Shown: positions 22,811 to 29,688 of the stretch, in pieces
Numbering within the stretch: position 1 is the stretch's first letter
Layout: each line of letters begins with the position of its first letter
DNA from: Candidatus Pacearchaeota archaeon CG10_big_fil_rev_8_21_14_0_10_32_14
GTDB lineage: Archaea > Nanobdellota > Nanobdellia > Pacearchaeales > GW2011-AR1
Assembly (NCBI GenBank): GCA_002763085.1
Contig: PFCY01000075.1
Location: 1 to 34,318 of the forward strand
Direction of reading: 5' to 3'
Length of the DNA stretch: 34,318 bases
The notes under the pieces: model-generated
Databases searched by the model: none
What the model was told of the DNA's origin: nothing
What the model saw: only the letters and a program-made list of their open reading frames with translations
Translations under genes and position numbers: made by a program

Positions 22811-24394
22811 TTTCTTGACCATATATTCACCATCTAATTCATAACCCATTTTTTTATAATACTCTCGAACTCCAACCCCCGAAATCACCGCAATTTTTTT
22901 GAATCCATTTTTAGAAGAAATTTCTTCCGCTTCTTTCATGAGTTGTTTTCCTAAACCTTGATGCTGAGCAACATTCTCATGTGAAATTGCGGTTTCATTT
23001 TTATTTTTCTTACTATCCGGGGGGGAGAGGGCGAGCGACTTCGTGGTAAGGGGTAAGGAAGTGGAGGTGTGCGAGGTCGCGAGTTGGGGGAAAGTGGAGG
23101 GTTTTGCGAAATCGTTTTTAATCTTTTCAAGTTCCAATGCCTGTCCATAAACATGAAGTTCTCTTACAATCGCGCAATCTTTTAATTCATGAATAAAATT
23201 TCCATTCTTCGACGGAAAACGCAATCGCAAAAGTCCATATAAAATATCTTTATCATCGACAATTTCAAGAAATAATTCTTTACCCCCGCTTGAATCATAT
23301 TCTATAATTTTCAATTTAATATTTTTTCCAAGAATTTTTTGAAAACCAACTTCTCTCATCCTTATTTCTCTCAAATGAATATTATCTTTTTTAAGATCGT
23401 CTTCAATATCTTTTCTCAAATCAAGTTTTTCTATGCCTTGAACGACAAGTTCTTTAGGGATCTCTCTCATTATCCTCATTATCCTGCAATACTCTGGAAT
23501 AAGTTTCATCATCTCTTCAACGACTTTCTTCGTCGTTTTTTCGTCATAAGGTTTGTATCCAGAAACTTTTGCAATTTTTTCTAATGGTGCTCCGGCAACA
23601 ATTTGACAAGGATAAATCTTCAATTGATCGGGTCTGAATCTCTCATCATCAAAAATCATCTTGAATAATTTTATATCTTTTTTTGGATCGCTTCCAGGAA
23701 GACCAGGCATAATATGATACCCCACTTTAAATCCAGCATCTTTTAATCGCTTTGATGCTTCAATAACATCTTGTAAAGTATGTCCTCGATTAATATTCTT
23801 GTAGATTTCATTATCAGGCATTTGAATTCCGATTTCAACTCTCGTCGTCCCGAAACGCAACATCTGTTTTATTTCTTCTTCACTGCAATTATCCGGCCGA
23901 TTTTCTATACAAAGTGCAACAACTCTATGTTGAGCTTTTTCATTAAGTTTTTTCGCCGCTTCAAGTGTTTTAGATCTGACACGTTTTTCAGTGTCTCGCG
24001 ATGCGTATGCGTAATCGCCATTTAAAACGTCATAAGTAGATTTGATCACGTATTCTTGATACTCTTTTTCATACTGCAAAAATGTTCCGCCAAGAATTAT
24101 AACTTCAATCTTATCCGTCGGATGATTCATTTTTACAAGTGCATCAAGTCGAGCAGAAACTTGTTTTACAATATCATAATCAAAAGCCATGGCTCGCATT
24201 ATCGCTGGTGATTTATCTGTATAACTCTGTGGAGTTGTTTCGCCCCCTGGACAATAAACACACGTTCCATGATTGCATTTTCGAGGTTTGAGTACAACAG
24301 TCAAAACTGTAACTCCCGCTTTGCTTCTAACAGGTTTCTTGACGGTCCCTTCTTTGACTTCTTTCTGATAAGTTTGTTGATTTGCGATTTCCAT
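22802..24394 (-). CDS. elp3: Elp3-type tRNA U34 carboxymethyltransferase with an in-frame repeat insertion
   Basis: A 530-aa Elp3. The radical-SAM domain has the cluster motif CNHGTCVYC (Cys40, Cys45, Cys48), 'VIILGGTFLQYEKEYQEYVIKSTYDVLNG', 'TTRVEIGIQMPD' and 'VGYHIMPGLPGSDPKKD'. The C-terminal GNAT domain has 'QHQGLGKQLMKEAEEIS' (acetyl-CoA loop) and 'VREYYKKMGYELDGEYMVKKL'. Elp3 adds the carboxymethyl group to C5 of wobble uridines using acetyl-CoA. Between RELHVYGQ (411-418) and the acetyl-CoA loop there are about 53 residues where relatives have 10-15. The excess is low-complexity Pro/Ser/Thr/Leu and is encoded partly by a repeat (23029-23058) also present at 5598-5627. The reading frame survives. 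Confidence 0.92.
   Translation of the reverse strand: MEIANQQTYQKEVKEGTVKKPVRSKAGVTVLTVVLKPRKCNHGTCVYCPGGETTPQSYTDKSPAIMRAMAFDYDIVKQVSARLDALVKMNHPTDKIEVIILGGTFLQYEKEYQEYVIKSTYDVLNGDYAYASRDTEKRVRSKTLEAAKKLNEKAQHRVVALCIENRPDNCSEEEIKQMLRFGTTRVEIGIQMPDNEIYKNINRGHTLQDVIEASKRLKDAGFKVGYHIMPGLPGSDPKKDIKLFKMIFDDERFRPDQLKIYPCQIVAGAPLEKIAKVSGYKPYDEKTTKKVVEEMMKLIPEYCRIMRIMREIPKELVVQGIEKLDLRKDIEDDLKKDNIHLREIRMREVGFQKILGKNIKLKIIEYDSSGGKELFLEIVDDKDILYGLLRLRFPSKNGNFIHELKDCAIVRELHVYGQALELEKIKNDFAKPSTFPQLATSHTSTSLPLTTKSLALSPPDSKKNKNETAISHENVAQHQGLGKQLMKEAEEISSKNGFKKIAVISGVGVREYYKKMGYELDGEYMVKKLS
23018..23118. repeat. G-rich repeat inserted in elp3
   Basis: A roughly 100-bp stretch, very G-rich on the plus strand unlike the surrounding gene. 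Positions 23029-23058 (GGGCGAGCGACTTCG..., then GGTAAGGGGTAAGG) match 5598-5627 at 28 of 30 bases. It encodes the low-complexity linker of Elp3 around residues 426-458. Confidence 0.7.
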
Positions 24395-24437
24395 ATAAAA
24401 GACTACAAATTTGATTTTAAAAGAGTTTGCAAAATTA

Positions 24438-24570
24438 GGGCTTTGTTGAAAAAATCAAAATAAATGAGCAAGTTCGTTTATTCAATTCACTCTTTCGGGA
24501 GGGCGTGGGAGGGGGAAGGTGGTCGGATTTACGAACTTGCTAGAAATAGAAAAAGATTTTCAACAAAGCA
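24438..24570. repeat. Hairpin (MITE-like) element with G-rich loop
   Basis: The ends are inverted: GGCTTTGTTGAAAA (24439-24452) and TTTTCAACAAAGC (24557-24569), and the inner edges are inverted as well: GCAAGTTCG (24468-24476) and CGAACTTGC (24532-24540). Together they can form a stem of about 38 bp. The loop contains GGGAGGGCGTGGGAGGGGG (24497-24515), four G-tracts that fit a G-quadruplex. The right end matches the right ends of the repeats at 9038 and 10273. No clear target-site duplication is seen. The element lies between elp3 and the DUF2238 gene promoter. Confidence 0.65.
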
Positions 24571-24588
24571 AATAATTAATTCGCACAA

Positions 24589-24605
24589 TTTAAAAATGAT
24601 CATTT
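24589..24605 (+). promoter_or_regulatory. TATA box and 12-bp palindrome before the DUF2238 gene
   Basis: TTTAAAAAT (24589-24597) is centred 25 nt before the ATG at 24618. AAATGATCATTT (24594-24605) is a perfect 12-bp palindrome overlapping the end of the TATA box and is a possible operator. Confidence 0.4.
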
Positions 24606-24617
24606 CCGTCTATTATA

Positions 24618-25628
24618 ATGCGTAAAGCAAAAAAAGAGAGTGGACTTTCAGATGTTTACAAATTTATATTAATCATATTCCTAATATTTTTTATCGGATT
24701 TTTCTTAAATGAATCTTACAATATTGGCCTGATCGCACCGGCAGCAATATCAATTTTTGCAGGAATCTCATTTTTTTATCAATGGAAAAAAAGTTTTTTT
24801 AATTTTATTTTATTTTTCTTGACTGCAGTTTTTATTTTCATAGCAATTGAGATTAGTTTCAACTTCTTGATTTATATTCCATTAATAAGTTCTATAGTCT
24901 GTGCATATGCAGTTTCATACATCTATGACAAATCACCTAAGGACAAAACATACAATCTTCTCTTGCTTGTTGTTTTCATTGTTCTATGGATAATTCTAGC
25001 ATTTAACGTCAGCTACAGGGACGATTGGGTTATGGAAAACGTTATCAATGTTCCTTTTGTTATTTTATTGATCGTCATAAGTAGATGGTTCAAATTCTCT
25101 AAACTTTCATACAGCTTAATTTTTCTTTTTATGTTATTGAATATCATCGGAAGTCACTACACTTACGCCGAAGTTCCATTCGGTTTCTGGCTTCAAGATT
25201 ATTTTAATCAAAGTAGAAATCATTACGATAGGATCGTTCATTTCTCTTTTGGACTTTTGTTCGCTTATCCTATTAGAGAAATTTTTATGCGTATAGGAAA
25301 ATCAAAAGGATTCTGGGCGCTTTGGACGCCTATAGAATTAGTTTTAGGTCTAAGCGCAATTTATGAAATACTAGAATGGTGGATTGCGGTAATGTTTGGA
25401 GGAGACTTAGGAATTGCTTATCTCGGTACTCAAGGAGACATCTGGGACGCGCAATGGGACATGTTTTTAGCAGGTTTAGGAAGTATGATTACTATTTTTA
25501 TTGTCCTCGCAGTTTTATTAATATTCAAATACAAAGACTATCTTAAAGAATTGAAAGAGAGTTTCAAAGTAAATAAAAAACCACTTGGTGAAAAAGCTTT
25601 AGAAAAAATTCAAAGAAGAAAAAGATAA
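24618..25628 (+). CDS. Polytopic membrane protein, DUF2238 (YjdF-like)
   Basis: A 336-aa protein with about nine hydrophobic segments. The C-terminal half has the DUF2238 signature: 'GSHYTYAEVPFG', 'NHYDRIVHFSFGLLFAYPIREI', 'SAIYEILEWWIAVMFGGD' and 'YLGTQGDIWDAQWDMFLAGLGSM', with conserved Tyr-Asp, His, Glu-x-x-Glu-Trp and Asp-x-Trp-Asp residues inside or near the membrane that look like a metal or catalytic site. The N-terminal half is extra hydrophobic sequence (residues 12-150). The C-terminus is basic and cytoplasmic. The family's function is not established. Monocistronic, leaderless. Confidence 0.8.
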   Translation: MRKAKKESGLSDVYKFILIIFLIFFIGFFLNESYNIGLIAPAAISIFAGISFFYQWKKSFFNFILFFLTAVFIFIAIEISFNFLIYIPLISSIVCAYAVSYIYDKSPKDKTYNLLLLVVFIVLWIILAFNVSYRDDWVMENVINVPFVILLIVISRWFKFSKLSYSLIFLFMLLNIIGSHYTYAEVPFGFWLQDYFNQSRNHYDRIVHFSFGLLFAYPIREIFMRIGKSKGFWALWTPIELVLGLSAIYEILEWWIAVMFGGDLGIAYLGTQGDIWDAQWDMFLAGLGSMITIFIVLAVLLIFKYKDYLKELKESFKVNKKPLGEKALEKIQRRKR

Positions 25629-25647
25629 TTTTATACTATACATATTC

Positions 25648-25656
25648 TTTTAAATA
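25648..25656 (+). promoter_or_regulatory. TATA box for the primase-like operon
   Basis: TTTTAAATA is centred about 25 nt before the ATG at 25676. Confidence 0.45.
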
Positions 25657-25675
25657 ATTATATCTATAGGTTATT

Positions 25676-26020
25676 ATGCAAACCAACTTTTATCACTCAC
25701 CATTAAGCTTAGAAGATATGTTCAAAGATTTAGCGGAAAAAAATAAAATTAGTTGTTTTTCTCTTCCAGTCTTCAAGCAAAGCCCAGACCCGATCTTCTA
25801 CGAAAATCCTGCACTTCTCAATGTTCATGATTTTGAAAGGATTTCAACTCTTCCAGTAAATCAATTAAAAGACGGATTCAAATTCTCTAGAATGGGAAGA
25901 AAATCTGAAAACGTAGTCGGAATTTCATCTCTTGTTGAATACGATCGCCCAGGAAATGAGGGTCATATGAGACAATTAGATCTTGATTTTAGCGGAGATA
26001 TTGAAAACGGTTTGAGATGA
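25676..26020 (+). CDS. N-terminal part of a split primase-like (AEP-like) protein
   Basis: A 114-aa protein ending '...EGHMRQLDLDFSGDIENGLR'. The DLDFS strand near residue 103 resembles motif I (hhhDhD) of archaeo-eukaryotic primases, which is followed in full-length proteins by a helix and the 'SG.G.H' motif. Here those features are encoded by the next gene, in the -1 frame, starting inside this gene's stop (ATGATG, TGA at 26018-26020). The N-terminal region (LEDMFKDLAEKNKISCFSLPVF) has no recognised motif. Assignment to AEP is by motif resemblance only. Confidence 0.5.
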   Translation: MQTNFYHSPLSLEDMFKDLAEKNKISCFSLPVFKQSPDPIFYENPALLNVHDFERISTLPVNQLKDGFKFSRMGRKSENVVGISSLVEYDRPGNEGHMRQLDLDFSGDIENGLR

Positions 26021-26286
26021 TGCGAATTGTATTTGACGATCTCTTTCCAAAAAAAGAAAAGGAAGGTTATGTAGTATTTTCAGGTCGTGGTTATCATTTT
26101 TACGGAAATGGTTTGATGGATCAAAACCAGTGGCATGATTGGATCCAAAGAGCCAGAGAACAGGGAGATGTAGAAAAGAAATGGTGCGACATCCAAATGA
26201 AAAGAGGATATTCTATTTTGAGATTGACAAATTCATCTCAGAAAATATTTGAACCAAAAGTTCTTTATCGTGTTAATAGATATTAA
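26017..26286 (+). CDS. C-terminal part of a split primase-like (AEP-like) protein
   Basis: An 89-aa protein: MMRIVFDDLFPKKEKEG, then 'YVVFSGRGYHFYGNGL', 'DWIQRAREQG', 'CDIQMKRGYSILRLTNSSQK' and 'FEPKVLYRVN'. SGRGYHFYG resembles AEP motif II (S-G-x-G-x-H) and RGYSILRLT a later AEP strand. The ATG overlaps the upstream stop by four bases, so translation is coupled; the frames overlap from 26005 to 26020, so a -1 frameshift could also join them. Together the halves give about 200 aa with DxD and SGxGxH, the minimum for an AEP fold. A functional polymerase is not proven. Confidence 0.5.
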   Translation: MMRIVFDDLFPKKEKEGYVVFSGRGYHFYGNGLMDQNQWHDWIQRAREQGDVEKKWCDIQMKRGYSILRLTNSSQKIFEPKVLYRVNRY

Positions 26287-26327
26287 TATATTGTAAAATT
26301 TTAAAAACCTCTAGTTTAATTATTTTC

Positions 26328-26678
26328 ATGATAAACCCCCAAGATTATCCCATACTTCTCGCAGAAGACGATTCTCATTTAAGAAAAAAATTCGTTTCAC
26401 TCTTGAAGAACAGAGGTTTTAGACGAATAATTCAAGCGTGTGATGGATCCGAACTCTACAAAGCAGAAATTAATCTACGAGGAATTCAAAATCTTGTCAT
26501 CGTCTCAGACACATTGATGGAGAATGAAAAAGAATGGAAGATAAGAGATAATCTCCCCGAACATCTTCTAACATATCGAGCAGGTTGGAAAACTCAAGAA
26601 TCTGTGAGAGTTAAGACTTACAAGATGCTAGGACATATGATAAACTATCTTTTGATTGGAGGAGAAAATGAAAAGTAA
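26328..26678 (+). CDS. Receiver-like (CheY-like) domain protein, divergent
   Basis: A 116-aa protein beginning 'YPILLAEDDSHLRKKFVSLLKNRGFRRIIQACDGSELYKAE', which looks like the first strand, acidic pair (AEDD) and helix of a response-regulator receiver. 'NLVIVSDTLM' could be the phosphoacceptor strand with Asp near residue 60. The last third (RAGWKTQESVRVKTYKMLGHMINYLLIG) does not show the expected Thr/Ser and Lys strands clearly, so it may be a degenerate receiver or another alpha/beta fold. The 3' end overlaps the next frame by 11 nt and carries its GGAGGAG ribosome binding site (26658-26664). No histidine kinase is nearby. Confidence 0.5.
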   Translation: MINPQDYPILLAEDDSHLRKKFVSLLKNRGFRRIIQACDGSELYKAEINLRGIQNLVIVSDTLMENEKEWKIRDNLPEHLLTYRAGWKTQESVRVKTYKMLGHMINYLLIGGENEK

Positions 26679-27339
26679 AGGAACTGTTCTCATTGCCGGA
26701 ACAAACGAGAAGTCCATTGGAAGAATGATTGCCAAAAGATTACATGATGAAGGATATGAAATCTGGCTTTACGGAAGAAGTGCTAAAAAGATAGAGGGGA
26801 ATAATTGACATGAAAGAGCTTATGATATTACAAGCAACTCTTTGAATTCCCTTTCTCTAGAAATCCAAACTCCAGATATAATAATTTTCTCTGCAGATTC
26901 TGGAACGGGGAAGGGAAATCTTGAAAATATTTCAAAAGAAGATATAAGAAAATTTATAGAAAGTAAGATTATCGGAAGTTTAAATTTATTAAAAATGATT
27001 CTCGATAAAGATCCAGAACGAAAAATAATTGCTATTTGGTTGAGTCGATCGATCACTAGTAAACCAAAACATTTAATTTTATATTCGTTAGTGAATGCTG
27101 GACTTAAATCTTTAGTTACAGAATTAAATACATTTTATGGAAATATTCTCAATGCTTATTATCTTGAAACGCCATTAGTATTGCCATCAACCCTCGGGGA
27201 TTCTTACATCAATAAATACGGAAATACGTCTAAAGTTGCACAAAGACCAGAAGAGGTTGCTAAAAGAGCGATAGAACTTATTAATAAAAAAGTTTCTCCA
27301 GGATTTATTCAATTAAAAAATAAAGAAATGAGGTTGTAA
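26668..27339 (+). pseudogene. SDR-family gene with an internal TGA
   Basis: A 224-codon frame with an excellent start (GGAGGAG five bases upstream) encodes an SDR-like protein: 'GTVLIAGTNEKSIGRMIAKRLHDEGYEIWLYGRSAKKI' (the TGxxxGIG-type NAD(P) loop), a TGA at codon 47 (26806-26808), then 'HERAYDITSNSLNSL', 'PDIIIFSADSGTGKGNLENI', 'IIAIWLSRSITSKPKHLILYSLVNAGLKSLVTEL' and 'YLETPL'. The TGA lies in a variable loop after the second strand. The remaining 177 codons keep normal composition and could be re-initiated at a TTG (26842), but would lack the cofactor loop. Operon position: after the receiver-like gene, four bases before a methyltransferase. Confidence 0.7.
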
Positions 27340-27342
27340 AAA

Positions 27343-28191
27343 ATGAAAAATTCGGAAAATATCACAAGAAAAAAGTTTAATTCATTAAAGAAATATTATG
27401 ATAAAACTTGGGATGAAAAAAATCATACTTTGCATGTAGGTTATTTTGAGAATGGAGCAAAATCTCTCCAGAAAGCATATAAGGATGCCACATTAAATTT
27501 AATTGAAAAAATAAATAGAGTGTCAGAGATAAAAGAGAGTTCAATTGTTTTAGATATAGGTTGCGGAACAGGAAGAACTCTTGCAGACATATGTAAAAAG
27601 TATGGTTGCAGAGGAGTAGGAATTGATTTGAGTGACGAAATGATTAAAGACGCTAAACAGCACCTTAATGTTTTAAATAGAAATACTGGGAACAAAATAA
27701 ATATCAAATTTATTAGGGCTAGTGGAAGTGACTTAAAAAAGACATTCAAACAAAAAGAAATCTTTACTCATATAATAAGCCAAGATGCGCTTTTTCTAGT
27801 AAACGATAAAAAATCTTTGTATGAAGGAATTGGAAAACTTCTTGTAAAGGACGGTGCTTTTGCAATTGATGATTTCTTATCAGAAAAAAATAAAGAAACG
27901 CTTAAAGAAAATGATAAAAAATTAGTTTACAATCTTGTTAATTGGTCCGAAGGATTATCGTTTGAAATATATAAGAAAGTGTTAAACTCCAACAATCTTG
28001 AAGTGACCTACTCGGAGAATATGAAAAAAGATATAATAATTACCTATAAGCTACTTTCAAAAAAGATGGAAAAGTATCTAGCCTCTAAAGATGTTCATTA
28101 TATAACTCTCTATGAAAGATATATGGCGATTGTCAAACAAGTTAAGAATAATGAGATGGGCTGGGGAATTTTTATAGGAATTAAAAGATAG
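27343..28191 (+). CDS. Class I SAM-dependent methyltransferase
   Basis: A 282-aa methyltransferase with 'YYDKTWDEKNHTLHVGYFENG' near the N-terminus (as in small-molecule and sterol/tocopherol-type methyltransferases), motif I 'VLDIGCGTGRTLADI', the acidic end of strand 2 in 'GVGIDLSDEMIKDAKQHL', 'FTHIISQDALFLVNDKKSLYEGIGKLLVKDGAFAIDDF' for motifs III-IV, and a helical C-terminal cap. The N-terminal 'LHVGYF' and the later 'DFLSEK' resemble the gamma-tocopherol/glycine-sarcosine group. Substrate unknown. It is the last gene of the run beginning at 25676 and starts four bases after the SDR frame. Confidence 0.82.
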   Translation: MKNSENITRKKFNSLKKYYDKTWDEKNHTLHVGYFENGAKSLQKAYKDATLNLIEKINRVSEIKESSIVLDIGCGTGRTLADICKKYGCRGVGIDLSDEMIKDAKQHLNVLNRNTGNKINIKFIRASGSDLKKTFKQKEIFTHIISQDALFLVNDKKSLYEGIGKLLVKDGAFAIDDFLSEKNKETLKENDKKLVYNLVNWSEGLSFEIYKKVLNSNNLEVTYSENMKKDIIITYKLLSKKMEKYLASKDVHYITLYERYMAIVKQVKNNEMGWGIFIGIKR

Positions 28192-28252
28192 TTAATTAAG
28201 TGAAAAGAGCACTTGACCGTCAAATTTTGGGAAGTAATTTTTAGTAGAAAAT

Positions 28253-29056
28253 TTAATACAAAACATTTATTCCGTTAATATCGCCAACTTCTAAAGTTTG
28301 TTTATTAGTCTCACCGAAATCTGCATAACCATACATTGTCTGATCTGAGCATGAAGTATCATAAAGATCATCCATTCCAAAACTATGTCCTAATTCATGC
28401 GTTGCAATATTATCGTAATCCATTCTTCCAGCCTGACCACTTAAAGACCAAGAATAATCGTTTTGATCAAACACTTGATCGTATTCAACTATCTGTCCGA
28501 GATTATTGACGTCAAAACGTGTTGCCCAAACTATCGTGACCGCAATTGCGCCAGGCGATTTAACATTCCCAAAATAAACTTCATTTTTACCATCTGGTCT
28601 TCTAGAATCTGCTGTTAATCTTTTAGTTGTTGATGTTCCAACACCAATGATCTCAAGCGGAGTCGTTAAAACGTTTTCCCATTTTGAGACGTCAGCATTA
28701 TGATGTGAAACTATAGATGCTTTATCAAGCCCCCAATTATTATTAGGATTAACCAAATAGTTTTCTTTAGTTGTCCATTTTGCTCCCATAAGCCCATAAC
28801 ACTCACTTGAATTTATAGAACTCGTTGACGAAACTAAGCCATTAGGATTTGAATATTTAACAAAAGCGTAACCTTTAACATCATTCCCGTTCACATCTTT
28901 AGAATGTCCTAAATAAAATACTCCTGAAGCAACTTCAATAGCATTTTCAGGTAAAGAGACACCATCAGGAACATTTGATTGTGTTGGAAGGGCTGTGACA
29001 AAAACAACACTTACAAATAAGATAGTAATCATCATGCCAATCATTATTTTCTTCAT
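28253..29056 (-). CDS. Secreted metzincin (matrixin-like) metalloprotease
   Basis: A 267-aa protein with a Sec signal peptide (MKKIMIGMMITILFVSVVFVTA, about 22 residues). The mature part has a metzincin zinc site, HELGHSFGMDD (residues 220-230: two His and the catalytic Glu, with Asp as third-ligand position, as in a subset of metzincins such as snapalysins), followed by 'QTMYGYADFGE' as the Met-turn. 'DNIATHELGHS' and 'GDINGINVLY' at the end match matrixins. An N-terminal prodomain of 60-80 residues contains a Cys (SSECYG) that might act as a cysteine switch. Likely a secreted endopeptidase for nutrition or host contact. TATA box (29078-29085) 25 nt upstream. Confidence 0.82.
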   Translation of the reverse strand: MKKIMIGMMITILFVSVVFVTALPTQSNVPDGVSLPENAIEVASGVFYLGHSKDVNGNDVKGYAFVKYSNPNGLVSSTSSINSSECYGLMGAKWTTKENYLVNPNNNWGLDKASIVSHHNADVSKWENVLTTPLEIIGVGTSTTKRLTADSRRPDGKNEVYFGNVKSPGAIAVTIVWATRFDVNNLGQIVEYDQVFDQNDYSWSLSGQAGRMDYDNIATHELGHSFGMDDLYDTSCSDQTMYGYADFGETNKQTLEVGDINGINVLY

Positions 29057-29077
29057 AATAATTAACGATTATTAAAG

Positions 29078-29085
29078 TTTATATA
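29078..29085 (-). promoter_or_regulatory. TATA box for the metzincin gene
   Basis: TATATAAA on the minus strand, centred about 25 nt before the ATG at 29056. Confidence 0.45.
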
Positions 29086-29144
29086 TTTTTCGAGCATTCA
29101 ATATTCTATATATTTATTACTATTGAGTTACACTAATACGTAAG

Positions 29145-29153
29145 TTTTATATA
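29145..29153 (+). promoter_or_regulatory. TATA box for the Nudix gene
   Basis: TTTTATATA is centred 26 nt before the ATG at 29175, a leaderless spacing. Confidence 0.5.
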
Positions 29154-29174
29154 CCTTAAAAATTATAATCAAAT

Positions 29175-29633
29175 ATGGTAAAAAATAAGCCAGTAACCAA
29201 AAAAACACAGATTCAGAAAAAAGATGTAATTTTAGATGTTGCTCTAATTGTAATGTATAAAGGTCGGGTTTTACTTGGTGAAAAAATGGCTTCTCGACAC
29301 GACGGAATTGTTTGGGACTTGCCAGGAGGAAAAAGAGAAGGTTATGAATCACCAATGGAATGTGGAATTAGAGAAACTTTAGAAGAAACGGGACTTGATG
29401 TTAAACTAATTGACCGACATTCCTGTGCAGAGACGTATGATGAATATGCTACTGGAAAAACAGAATCCACTCTAATTTATAGATCTAAACCAATTATTAA
29501 TTACGAACCAAGCACAATGGAAAAAAATAAATTTCTTCAATGGGCTTATTTCCCATGGAACGCTCTCCCAAAGAATAAATCATTATGTTTAAGAAATCTT
29601 AAAAAACAAAGATACGATCCATTTAAGAAATAA
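29175..29633 (+). CDS. Nudix hydrolase
   Basis: A 152-aa protein with a complete Nudix box at residues 52-74: G-x5-E-x7-REUxEExGU as GKREGYE...RETLEETGL, with the metal-binding Glu67, Glu70 and Glu71 in place. An N-terminal beta strand (DVALIVMYKGRVLLGEK) and 'WDLPGGKREG' lead in. The C-terminus is basic. Nudix enzymes hydrolyse nucleoside diphosphates linked to another group; the sequence does not show which. A house-cleaning role (8-oxo-dGTP, ADP-ribose) is possible. The next gene starts 55 nt downstream on the same strand. Confidence 0.87.
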   Translation: MVKNKPVTKKTQIQKKDVILDVALIVMYKGRVLLGEKMASRHDGIVWDLPGGKREGYESPMECGIRETLEETGLDVKLIDRHSCAETYDEYATGKTESTLIYRSKPIINYEPSTMEKNKFLQWAYFPWNALPKNKSLCLRNLKKQRYDPFKK

Positions 29634-29688
29634 TTCTTTAAAATTTATGTTAAATACTTTTTTAAACAGACTATTTTATTATTTATCT

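Noticed and set aside
22951..23154. 67-codon frame on the minus strand within elp3
   Set aside because: It is an alternative frame of the G-rich insertion; the low-complexity Pro/Arg/Ser reading follows from base composition.
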